DNA of 30,757 bases from a virus. The position numbers were made by a program, and so were the translations under genes. Under the pieces are notes generated by a model that worked only from the letters and a program-made list of their open reading frames with translations, made no database searches and was not told the origin of the DNA. Shown piece by piece: positions 6,017 to 12,027 of this stretch (within the stretch, counting starts at the first letter, position 1; the number at the start of each line of letters is the position of its first letter). The stretch lies in the IMG/VR virus record IMGVR_UViG_3300042888_000509, positions 1-30,757 of that record. One strand, written 5' to 3'.

Positions 6017-7038
6017 AGCCATTTATATATAACATGGATTATGTAAATGAACAATCTGCTAAAAATTTATTTAATGTTGTATCATTATTTGCTGGAGGTG
6101 GTGGATCATCAACGGGATATCGTTTAGCGGGCGGAAAGGTTTTGGCAATCAATGAGTTTATTGAATCCGCCCAGGAAACATATAATGAAAATTATCCGGA
6201 AACCTATATTTTTAAACAAGACATCCGCGATTTAACCGGGGAAATGATTTTGGAAAAAATACAAATGAAAAAAGGTGAATTGGATATTTTAGATGGATCG
6301 CCACCATGTGCAAGTTTTTCTATTGCAGGAGCAAAGGATAAAATGTGGGGTAAAATAAAAAAATATTCAGATACAGAACAAAGAACAGATGATTTGTTTT
6401 TTGAATTTGGAAGGATATTAAATGAAATTCAACCTAAAGTATTTATTTGCGAAAATGTAGCTGGACTTGTTACTGGTGCATCAGCAAAATTATTAGGTAG
6501 TGAACAATACAGCATATTTGGAGATGAAGAAAATACGATATATCATTGTTTAGTAAATTGTGGTTACTCAGTAAGATATAAAGTTATAAATGCAAAAAAC
6601 TATGGTGTACCACAAAATAGAGATAGAACAATATTTATTGGGGTTCGTAATGATATAAAAGCAAATATCACATATCCTAAAAAATTTGATGAATTGGTTA
6701 CTATTGGAGAATCATTAAATGATATTGAATATATACAAATGAATAGAAAAGCATTTGGTGAAGAAGAGGCAAGAAAGGTTGAAAAACATAATGTTTGTTT
6801 TACAATTACAGCGGACGGATTAGGTGCAACCAGAAGATATAAAGTATTTAGAAAAAATAATGAAACCTCAAGGTTGACAATTGATGAAGTAAAAATATTA
6901 AGTTCATTTCCAACCGATTTTAAATTATCTGGTTCATATCGTAAGCAATGGGAAAGAATAGGCAGAGCAGTACCACCTTTAATGATGAAAGCAATTGCTG
7001 ATCATGTTTATAAGAATATACTTAAAAATATAAATTAA
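6013..7038 (+). CDS. DNA cytosine-5 methyltransferase
   Basis: This 341-residue protein has all main m5C methyltransferase motifs in order. They are FAGGGGSSTGY (26-36, SAM binding), GSPPCASFS (95-103, catalytic C99), ENV (147-149), QNRDRTIFIGVR (201-212) and GRAVPP (317-322). The target-recognition region between motifs VIII and X is short, so the site is probably short. No cognate restriction enzyme is evident; the next gene is a VRR-NUC nuclease more typical of replication. The likely role is to protect phage DNA from host restriction or to mark it. The gene is clearly AT-richer, with more GAA/AGA codons, than the helicase before and primase after it, suggesting separate acquisition. Confidence 0.92.
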   Translation: MKPFIYNMDYVNEQSAKNLFNVVSLFAGGGGSSTGYRLAGGKVLAINEFIESAQETYNENYPETYIFKQDIRDLTGEMILEKIQMKKGELDILDGSPPCASFSIAGAKDKMWGKIKKYSDTEQRTDDLFFEFGRILNEIQPKVFICENVAGLVTGASAKLLGSEQYSIFGDEENTIYHCLVNCGYSVRYKVINAKNYGVPQNRDRTIFIGVRNDIKANITYPKKFDELVTIGESLNDIEYIQMNRKAFGEEEARKVEKHNVCFTITADGLGATRRYKVFRKNNETSRLTIDEVKILSSFPTDFKLSGSYRKQWERIGRAVPPLMMKAIADHVYKNILKNIN

Positions 7039-7311
7039 ATGAAAGAATCAACACTCCAGACAAAAATAGTTAAGCGATTAAAAGAACATGGGTGGTTTGT
7101 CACAAAGCTGATCAGCACCTCAACACCTGGGATTTGCGACCTCATGGCGATACGAAAAGGAACAGTCATAATGCTTGAGGTTAAGACTGACACCGGAGTT
7201 GTGTCTGAACTGCAACAGTATATGATTGACAAGTTAAACAACATGGGCATATTTGCTCGTGTGGTTAGGGATGTTAGCGATGTGGATGTTTTTTGCTATA
7301 AACTACAATAA
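7039..7311 (+). CDS. VRR-NUC domain nuclease
   Basis: A 90-residue single-domain PD-(D/E)XK nuclease. It shows E3 in KESTLQ, D34 in PGICDLM, E47-x-K49 in MLEVKTD, and Q59 in the following helix, the arrangement of the VRR-NUC family. Stand-alone phage members are thought to act as structure-specific nucleases, possibly on Holliday junctions or flaps. It begins immediately after the methyltransferase stop and ends 2 bases before the primase-helicase. A restriction role paired with the methyltransferase is conceivable but not supported by a recognition domain. Confidence 0.85.
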   Translation: MKESTLQTKIVKRLKEHGWFVTKLISTSTPGICDLMAIRKGTVIMLEVKTDTGVVSELQQYMIDKLNNMGIFARVVRDVSDVDVFCYKLQ

Positions 7312-7313
7312 TT

Positions 7314-9812
7314 ATGAACTACTTACAACTCGGCATCAATACTATTGCTGTAAATGAAAATAAGCAGGCTATTTTCCCTTGGAAGGTCTACCAAGAGGAA
7401 ATGATAAAGGAAGAAGAATTAGCTCGTCAAATGGCAGATAATAGGGCAAAAGGAGTAGCCATTATTTGTGGGGCGGTGAGTGGCAATCTTGAGGTCATTG
7501 ATATAGATACAAAGTATGAGACTTATGACCTATGGGATGCTATTATGTCAGCTATACCACATGAGTTGTACAAGAAATTGCACATCGTAAAAACAAGAAG
7601 TAATGGCAAACACCTCATCTATAAATGCGAGGCGATTGAAAAGAATCAGAAACTCGCACAGCGACTACCGACATTGGAAGAGGCAAAAAATAACCCTTCC
7701 ATTAAATCTTATTGCATTATTGAGACGCGGGGAGAAGGTGGATATGTTGTTGCACCGCCTACACAAGGCTACCTCGTGGAACAAGAAGGGATAAATGTGA
7801 TCTCGCTTGATGAGCGCGAGGTGTTGTTTGAGATTATGCGCTCCTTCAACGAAATCTTTGAGGAGGCGATAATTGAAGCACACCAGAGGCCGTCAACCAA
7901 GGATTATGGGGTGTCTCCTTTTGATGACTATAATAGGAGAGGTGATGTGGTTGAGTTGATGGGTAGGAACGGATGGAGAGTTGTGAAAGAGAATAGTGAA
8001 AGGATTTACTTTCTTAGACCAGGCTCAAAGGCTGAGCATAGTGGATCATGGAACAAAGGACTTGGACTTTTTAGTGTATTTTCTGTGAACACACCTTTTA
8101 CTGTGCAGAAAGGTTACAAATTGGCTGCTGTGTTTGCTATTTTGGAATGTGATGGTGATTTTAAGTTGGCAGCAAGGCGGTTGCTTGATATGGGATTCGG
8201 AGAAAAAAAAACATCCTTCGGTGACAGAGTAGAAAGGGAGTTGTTTTCCAAGAAGAATGATGGGGCAAGTAAGGATGATATGGTGACACTTCTTGTAAAG
8301 AAGCACAATAAAAGTTTGGATGATGCCAAAGTAATGGTTGATGAACTTGATGCAAGGTGGGGTGATGAGATTTGTACCTTTTGGGATGTTGATGATAAAG
8401 GAAAGGCAAGTGTTAATCGGTATAAATTGCAAGTGTTTCTTACTACTATTGGGGGTTTTAGGCTATACTTCTATGATAGTGGGTCAACCATTTACAGACT
8501 CGTTAGGGTCAAGGATGGATTTGTTGAGGAGGCATCAACTGAGCAGATTAAAAGATTTATCAAGGATTATGTTGATAAATTGCCTGACTCGTTTGATGGT
8601 GGGGTCACACCTCAAGACTTACTTGAGTTGATTTACAAAGGAGCGACTGTGCTGTTCTCGGATGCTTTTTTTGAGTTCTTTGAGAGAGCAGAGCTATCGT
8701 TTTTGAAGGATACTAAGAATGAAGGGTATTTCCCGTTTAAGAATGGGGTTGTTGTGGTTGGAAAGGACAAGATTGAGTTGAAAAGCTATGGAGAGTTGGG
8801 AAAAGTTGTTTGGAAATCGCAAGTAATTGACCATTTTATTGTGATAGATGGGGATATTGAGTTAGAGAAGATAGAATATTTTAGGTTTATAGAGAAGATT
8901 TCTGATAGTGACAAGGATAGGTATATATATGCTTTAGGGTTGATCGGATACCTACTGCACAACTATAAAGACCCATCAAGGCCGTTTTCAGTGATCTTGG
9001 CAGAAGAGACTGAGAAGGAAGCCAATGGAGGAGGCACTGGAAAGGGGATATTTGTGAAGGCATTGGGGTATTTGCTCAATATTGTTCGGGTTGATGGTAA
9101 GAACTTCAAATTTGACAAGTCATTTGCATTTCAAAGGGTTGACCTGGATACAAGGATACTGGCAATTGAGGATACGCGGAGGAACGTTGATTTTGAGGGG
9201 TTTTATAGCATCATAACAGAAGGCATCACAGTAGAGAAGAAGAACAAGGATGAGCTTTTTATACCTTATTCCGACTCACCAAAGGTTATGTTCACCACGA
9301 ACTACACCATACCTAACTCTGGTAACCACGCTAAAAGGAGGCAGAAAGTATTGGAGTTTAGCGGATATTTCGGGCCTAAGCGGACACCAGAAGATGAGTT
9401 TGGACATAAGCTTTTTGATGATTGGGATAAAGATGAGTGGAATAGGTTTTATAATTTGATGTTTGATTGCGTTCAAGGCTACCTTGAGTTTGGAGTATTG
9501 GAGGTGGCATCGTCTGAGAAAATTAAAAGGAAGCAAATCAGGGTGCAGTTTGGGGAGGAGTTTTTAGAGTATTTTTTAGGGATTGTGGAGGAGGAAGTTG
9601 GATGGATAAAGTTAGAACAATTATATAATGATTTTATGACAATGAGTGGGTTTGATAAGAAGGATTATTCCGTAAAAAGGTTCACTAAGGGAATTGAAGA
9701 ATCGTGTACCATTTTAAATATCGCGTACCTAAATAAGAGAGAAAAAAGTGCTGGAGGAAAAAAGATGTATAATTTTAATAGCTCAAAAGTTACACATGAT
9801 GATTTATTTTAA
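7314..9812 (+). CDS. Primase-polymerase / SF3 helicase fusion
   Basis: A replication protein of 832 residues. The N-terminal ~200 residues are a primase-polymerase (AEP) domain: VIDID (D63, D65) supplies the metal-binding acids, followed by KTRSNGKHLIYKC and ETRGEGGYVVAPP. The middle (about 200-500) is a linker typical of D5/P4-type primases. The C-terminal part is an SF3 helicase with Walker A GGGTGKG at 572-578, a downstream IEDTRR element in the Walker B region, MFTTNY (sensor) around residue 660, and the basic pair in AKRRQK. It would unwind the origin and prime synthesis. It lies directly upstream of the iteron region, as expected for an initiator helicase. No DNA polymerase gene is seen, so the phage probably uses the host polymerase. 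Confidence 0.9.
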   Translation: MNYLQLGINTIAVNENKQAIFPWKVYQEEMIKEEELARQMADNRAKGVAIICGAVSGNLEVIDIDTKYETYDLWDAIMSAIPHELYKKLHIVKTRSNGKHLIYKCEAIEKNQKLAQRLPTLEEAKNNPSIKSYCIIETRGEGGYVVAPPTQGYLVEQEGINVISLDEREVLFEIMRSFNEIFEEAIIEAHQRPSTKDYGVSPFDDYNRRGDVVELMGRNGWRVVKENSERIYFLRPGSKAEHSGSWNKGLGLFSVFSVNTPFTVQKGYKLAAVFAILECDGDFKLAARRLLDMGFGEKKTSFGDRVERELFSKKNDGASKDDMVTLLVKKHNKSLDDAKVMVDELDARWGDEICTFWDVDDKGKASVNRYKLQVFLTTIGGFRLYFYDSGSTIYRLVRVKDGFVEEASTEQIKRFIKDYVDKLPDSFDGGVTPQDLLELIYKGATVLFSDAFFEFFERAELSFLKDTKNEGYFPFKNGVVVVGKDKIELKSYGELGKVVWKSQVIDHFIVIDGDIELEKIEYFRFIEKISDSDKDRYIYALGLIGYLLHNYKDPSRPFSVILAEETEKEANGGGTGKGIFVKALGYLLNIVRVDGKNFKFDKSFAFQRVDLDTRILAIEDTRRNVDFEGFYSIITEGITVEKKNKDELFIPYSDSPKVMFTTNYTIPNSGNHAKRRQKVLEFSGYFGPKRTPEDEFGHKLFDDWDKDEWNRFYNLMFDCVQGYLEFGVLEVASSEKIKRKQIRVQFGEEFLEYFLGIVEEEVGWIKLEQLYNDFMTMSGFDKKDYSVKRFTKGIEESCTILNIAYLNKREKSAGGKKMYNFNSSKVTHDDLF

Positions 9813-9827
9813 TATGACATATAAATT

Positions 9828-9858
9828 GGGTACGTCATTTTTTGTCGGGAACGTCATT
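9828..9858 (+). repeat. Origin half-iterons ACGTCATT x2
   Basis: GGGTACGTCATT (9828-9839) and GGGAACGTCATT (9847-9858) are two near-identical 12-base direct repeats, 19 bases apart start to start. They match the left half of the longer iterons downstream. Confidence 0.6.
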
Positions 9859-9885
9859 GGTACGCGATTTTTACACGATTTTGGG
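9859..9885 (+). repeat. Iteron copy, forward
   Basis: Begins GGTACGCGATTTTTACACG and continues ATTTTGGG. It shares TACACGATTTT with the copy at 9911 and CGCGAT with the inverted copy at 10001. Confidence 0.65.
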
Positions 9886-9910
9886 TAGCTAAGTGGTTGA
9901 GAATCAACGC

Positions 9911-9935
9911 GGATACGTCATTTACACGATTTTTT
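9911..9935 (+). repeat. Iteron copy, forward
   Basis: Begins GGATACGTCATTTACACGAT and continues TTTTT. It combines the ACGTCATT half-site of the first repeats with the TACACGATTTT half of the previous copy. Confidence 0.65.
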
Positions 9936-10000
9936 CTATTTTTTAGGGTATATCTGTTTTTTTTTTGGATTCTTATATATATAGAGAAAGAAGGAAAGAT

Positions 10001-10025
10001 GAAAATATCGTGTAATCGCGTATCC
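10001..10025 (-). repeat. Iteron copy, inverted
   Basis: Read on the minus strand it begins GGATACGCGATTACACGATA and ends TTTTC, nearly the same as the two forward iterons. It lies on the far side of the AT-rich stretch, giving the origin an inverted-repeat frame. Confidence 0.65.
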
Positions 10026-10170
10026 TGCTATTTTGGTTAGGGATTTTTGATAGGGGTTTTTGGTGGGGTTTTTTGCTACCAGGGTAAACCTCGGATATAC
10101 ATAGTTACATGGTTACTTAATAAGATATATTTTCATTGATAAAGAAAGGTCAATAAAGATAAAAGAAAGG

Positions 10171-10191
10171 GTACTTGGCAATACAAGGTAC
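10171..10191. promoter_or_regulatory. Imperfect inverted repeat upstream of the DnaA-like gene
   Basis: GTACTTG (10171-10177) and CAAGGTAC (10184-10191) are near-complementary around a 6-base spacer. The location just before the leader of the following gene would suit an operator or a small hairpin. Confidence 0.35.
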
Positions 10192-10200
10192 TATATTATA

Positions 10201-10218
10201 CACTTTAAATAAAAATGG
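10201..10218 (+). promoter_or_regulatory. Recurrent CACTTTAAA leader, fourth copy
   Basis: CACTTTAAATAAAAATGG precedes ATG 10219, with TATACACT overlapping its start at 10197-10204. An out-of-frame ATG at 10215 reaches a stop after four codons, so 10219 is the working start. Confidence 0.45.
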
Positions 10219-10623
10219 ATGTTAACTAAAGAGAATTTATTGTCAGTTGTTAGCTTTGTGAGTGGTATACCAGAGAGTGAGATTATGAGCCAAAATAGGG
10301 CTCGTGGTTACGTTCTTTGCCGTCATGCTTACTATTTCATTGCAAGGGAAAAAATGGGTCTTAAATTGGTTGATATTGGCTCATTGTTTGGTGCTGACCA
10401 TACTACTGTGATTCATGGCATAACAAAGGTGAGAGATATGCTTTCAATTGGTGATGAGATAACAAAGCAGTTCATTGATCAGGTTAATCTTTGTATCGCA
10501 GCGAAGTATCTAATTCCTACAAGACTAATCGTATCAATTCCAAGTGAGATTGATAGTGAGGAGGTGATAAGGTATCTAAAAGATTTAGGATGTGAAATAG
10601 AAAAGATAAATTATAACATATAA
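10219..10623 (+). CDS. Stand-alone DnaA domain IV-like DNA-binding protein
   Basis: Residues 5-70 match the C-terminal DNA-binding domain of the bacterial initiator DnaA, including SQNRARGYVLCRHAYYF, REKMGLKLVDIGSLFG and the signature DHTTVIH at 60-66, which contacts the DnaA box. The AAA+ ATPase of DnaA is absent, so it can bind DNA but not form an ATP-driven filament. A further ~64 residues (71-134) follow that are not part of the family, ending in a small alpha/beta segment. With the primase-helicase and iterons immediately upstream, it probably marks the phage origin or recruits or excludes host DnaA. It could also act as a transcription factor. It is followed by a strong terminator. Confidence 0.88.
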   Translation: MLTKENLLSVVSFVSGIPESEIMSQNRARGYVLCRHAYYFIAREKMGLKLVDIGSLFGADHTTVIHGITKVRDMLSIGDEITKQFIDQVNLCIAAKYLIPTRLIVSIPSEIDSEEVIRYLKDLGCEIEKINYNI

Positions 10624-10649
10624 AAAAAGAGGGTTGAGACCCTCTTTTT
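10624..10649 (+). terminator. Strong Rho-independent terminator
   Basis: AAAAAGAGGGT (10624-10634) pairs perfectly with ACCCTCTTTTT (10639-10649) around TGAG. The A- and T-tracts on both sides allow it to work in both directions, which suits the convergent minus-strand genes that follow. Confidence 0.9.
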
Positions 10650-10669
10650 AGTTTTGATGTTGTTGCGGT

Positions 10670-10747
10670 TTATAACCAGTTATCAGCGGTGCAAAGGATA
10701 AGTGCCAAGAGAATGATTGCGATTGTTTGGAGTGTTGACTTTTTCAT
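10670..10747 (-). CDS. Micro membrane peptide (25 aa)
   Basis: On the minus strand, ATG at 10747-10745 opens a 25-residue ORF: MKKSTLQTIAIILLALILCT and then five residues. It has a basic start and a single hydrophobic helix, like small phage membrane peptides or a signal anchor. The leader AACCAAACCAAACAACA is the A-rich type seen elsewhere here, which favours real translation. It lies downstream of the other minus-strand gene and shares its promoter. Function unknown. Confidence 0.5.
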   Translation of the reverse strand: MKKSTLQTIAIILLALILCTADNWL

Positions 10748-10764
10748 TGTTGTTTGGTTTGGTT

Positions 10765-10971
10765 TTATTTATTTGTTTGAGTTAATCTATTTGATTTTTC
10801 AGTAAAACGATTAAGGCATTTTGTGCAACAAACTTCAGGATATTTATCTGCCCACCATTTAAAAGATTCAAAGCTATTTTTATTAATTCCAGATGATTTG
10901 CGATTGCAAGCTGTAAGCGCACCATTTTCTAAATGTTGTTTCTGTGCTGATTGTCCTGATGTGATATTCAT
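10765..10971 (-). CDS. Small Cys-containing protein (68 aa)
   Basis: On the minus strand, starting at ATG 10971; an in-frame ATG at 10998 would precede the mapped promoter start and is rejected. The protein contains HLENGALTACNRKSSGINK and, toward the C-terminus, FKWWADKYPEVCCTKC. One Cys and one His in the first half plus CCTKC could form a zinc knuckle. The family is seen in phage genomes of this type but has no assigned role. It has its own promoter and runs against the replication operon, ending near the bidirectional terminator, so it is probably regulated separately. Confidence 0.65.
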   Translation of the reverse strand: MNITSGQSAQKQHLENGALTACNRKSSGINKNSFESFKWWADKYPEVCCTKCLNRFTEKSNRLTQTNK

Positions 10972-10995
10972 GTTAATTATTTTAAATTGATATAT

Positions 10996-11028
10996 CAAAT
11001 ATAATAAAGTATATCATATATACATCAA
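10996..11028 (-). promoter_or_regulatory. Minus-strand Bacteroidota-type promoter
   Basis: Read on the minus strand, TATATTTG (10996-11003) matches TAnnTTTG exactly, and TTG (11026-11028) lies 22 bases upstream as a -33 element. Transcription would start about 20 bases before ATG 10971. Confidence 0.6.
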
Positions 11029-11108
11029 TATAAGTAAATATTTATTTCATTATTATATAACTAAATAAATATCAATGATTTATAATTTTTGTATTTAATT
11101 TTAGGTAT

Positions 11109-11312
11109 ATGAAAAGGAAAGGATTTTATATAAAGAAGGCGGAGAATGGACTCTACCTCAACATCTTTAAGGCTGATTTCATTGAGTATATCAATAATCA
11201 ACCTGGGGATTGGGTTAAGTTTAAGATATATGAGAAGGCTGATGATCCCAAGGGATTCACCCATAATATGGAAGTGATACAGCAAAAGGAGAAATTGGAT
11301 AAGGCAGATTAA
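11109..11312 (+). CDS. Hypothetical protein (67 aa)
   Basis: Not recognised. A small basic-acidic mixed protein, beginning MKRKGFYIKKAENGLYLNIF and later GDWVKFKIYEKADD, probably a short beta-rich fold. It is the first plus-strand gene after the divergent AT-rich region; an imperfect -7 box (TATAATTTTTG, 11081-11091) lies upstream. It precedes the small terminase gene by 57 bases and may be the first gene of the packaging operon. Confidence 0.6.
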   Translation: MKRKGFYIKKAENGLYLNIFKADFIEYINNQPGDWVKFKIYEKADDPKGFTHNMEVIQQKEKLDKAD

Positions 11313-11369
11313 TGTTTAAACATTGATTTACAATATAAACGCATATGTGATTAACCACTAAGAAATCAA

Positions 11370-11720
11370 ATGACTGACGAACAACTACAAGCAAAGATTG
11401 ACCAAAGGACAGCAGACAAGAAGAAGGTGGGTGGCTATCGCCCAGGTTCTGGCAGAAAGAAGAAGATGGATGAGGATGCCATCATTGAGAAGCTACACCC
11501 AATGGCAACCACAGCCTTTACTAAACTACACGAAAAGATAAAGGAAGGGGATATGAAAGCCATACAACTCTTCTGCGCATACTACATTGGTCTACCCACT
11601 CAGAAGATAGAATCCAAGATAGAAGGTAACCTCAACCAGATAGCAATTGAGATCATCAAGCCTAACATCCTACTTCAGGACAATAGGACTGTTCAGATAG
11701 AAGATAAAGATAATATGTAA
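11370..11720 (+). CDS. terS: Terminase small subunit
   Basis: A 116-residue protein with the motif GGYRPGSGRKKK at 21-32. This matches the GGxRPGAGRPxK element at the N-terminus of many phage small terminases and is a basic DNA-contacting segment. The rest is helical (AIIEKLHPMATTAFTKLHEK, MKAIQLFCAYYIGLP), consistent with a DNA-binding and oligomerisation core. It would recognise the packaging site and load the large terminase, whose gene follows after a 307-base gap with repeats. It is short for the family but within the known range. Confidence 0.75.
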   Translation: MTDEQLQAKIDQRTADKKKVGGYRPGSGRKKKMDEDAIIEKLHPMATTAFTKLHEKIKEGDMKAIQLFCAYYIGLPTQKIESKIEGNLNQIAIEIIKPNILLQDNRTVQIEDKDNM

Positions 11721-11756
11721 GCAATTGATATATAACTCTTTGCGTGTCTATTTAAC

Positions 11757-11794
11757 ATAACGTTAGTTATAGGGGATACTAAAGTTGTTAGTAT
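11757..11794. promoter_or_regulatory. Two adjacent perfect inverted repeats
   Basis: ATAAC-GTTA-GTTAT (11757-11770) and ATACTAA-AGTTG-TTAGTAT (11776-11794) are perfect palindromic hairpins, 5 and 7 bp, six bases apart. They lie between the terminase genes and could be operators or a terminase recognition site. Confidence 0.45.
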
Positions 11795-11975
11795 TGAGGC
11801 TGAAATGTGGGCAAGATGGCTATATACGATGGGGGGGACTTAAAGAAATTACTTTTTGGAGGCGGTTGGGGTAAAGACCAAGAATAATTTCCTCCTACAC
11901 AACCTTTATAAATCTTATATATACGATGACCCCCCTTCCCACCTCTACTTTTCAACCTCAAATCCCATTTCCAAA

Positions 11976-12008
11976 TTTTTTTTTTCGCCCAAAACTCGCC
12001 TACCTTTG
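11976..12008 (+). promoter_or_regulatory. Promoter of the packaging/structural operon
   Basis: TACCTTTG at 12001-12008 is an exact TAnnTTTG box, 20 bases before the TerL start. A T-rich tract ending TTTCG around 11976-11986 occupies the -33 position, without an exact TTTG. The transcript leader GACTTAAAATAATACA resembles the A-rich leaders of the early genes. Confidence 0.55.
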
Positions 12009-12027
12009 GTTGACTTAAAATAATACA

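Larger units (their letters stand above)
9813..10218. other. Candidate replication origin (iterons plus AT-rich stretch)
   Basis: A 406-base gap between the primase-helicase and the DnaA-domain gene. It contains repeats of a GG(A)TACGCGATT...TACACGATTTT element in both orientations (9828-9858 partial, 9859-9885, 9911-9935, inverted 10001-10025). Between the last two copies lies a T-rich and TATATATA-rich stretch (9931-9990) that would melt easily. The 3' half (10026-10218) has G/T-rich tracts, a GTACTTG/CAAGGTAC inverted repeat and the leader of the next gene. Iterons, a melting region and flanking initiator genes together suggest an origin. No experimental evidence is visible in sequence alone. 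Confidence 0.6.
11721..12027. other. Gene-free region between terminase subunits, candidate cos/pac site
   Basis: This 307-base stretch has no convincing gene. It holds two inverted repeats (11757-11794), an 11-base direct repeat TATATACGATG (11821-11831 and 11918-11928) and a run of seven G at 11831-11837. The second repeat copy is followed by a run of six C at 11931-11936, able to pair with the G run. A promoter lies at the 3' end. Gene-free DNA with repeats next to terminase genes is where cos or pac sites commonly lie, but no cut site can be read. Confidence 0.45.

Noticed and set aside
6013-7311. Methyltransferase plus VRR-NUC as a restriction-modification pair
   Set aside because: The nuclease is a single 90-aa domain without recognition module and is of a type common in phage replication blocks; composition of the two genes differs.
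8046-8432. Minus-strand ORF of 128 codons inside the primase-helicase gene
   Set aside because: It lies wholly opposite a well-supported gene, its translation has no recognisable motif, and several other shadow frames are open there because of codon bias.
9828-10025. CRISPR-like array
   Set aside because: Repeats are irregular in spacing, imperfect and in both orientations, with no uniform spacers or cas genes; iterons fit better.
10026-10105. Hairpin from GGTTTTTGGT and ACCAGGGTAAACC as a terminator of the primase-helicase
   Set aside because: Stem is interrupted by a bulge, lies more than 200 bases after the stop and lacks a terminal T-run after the stem.
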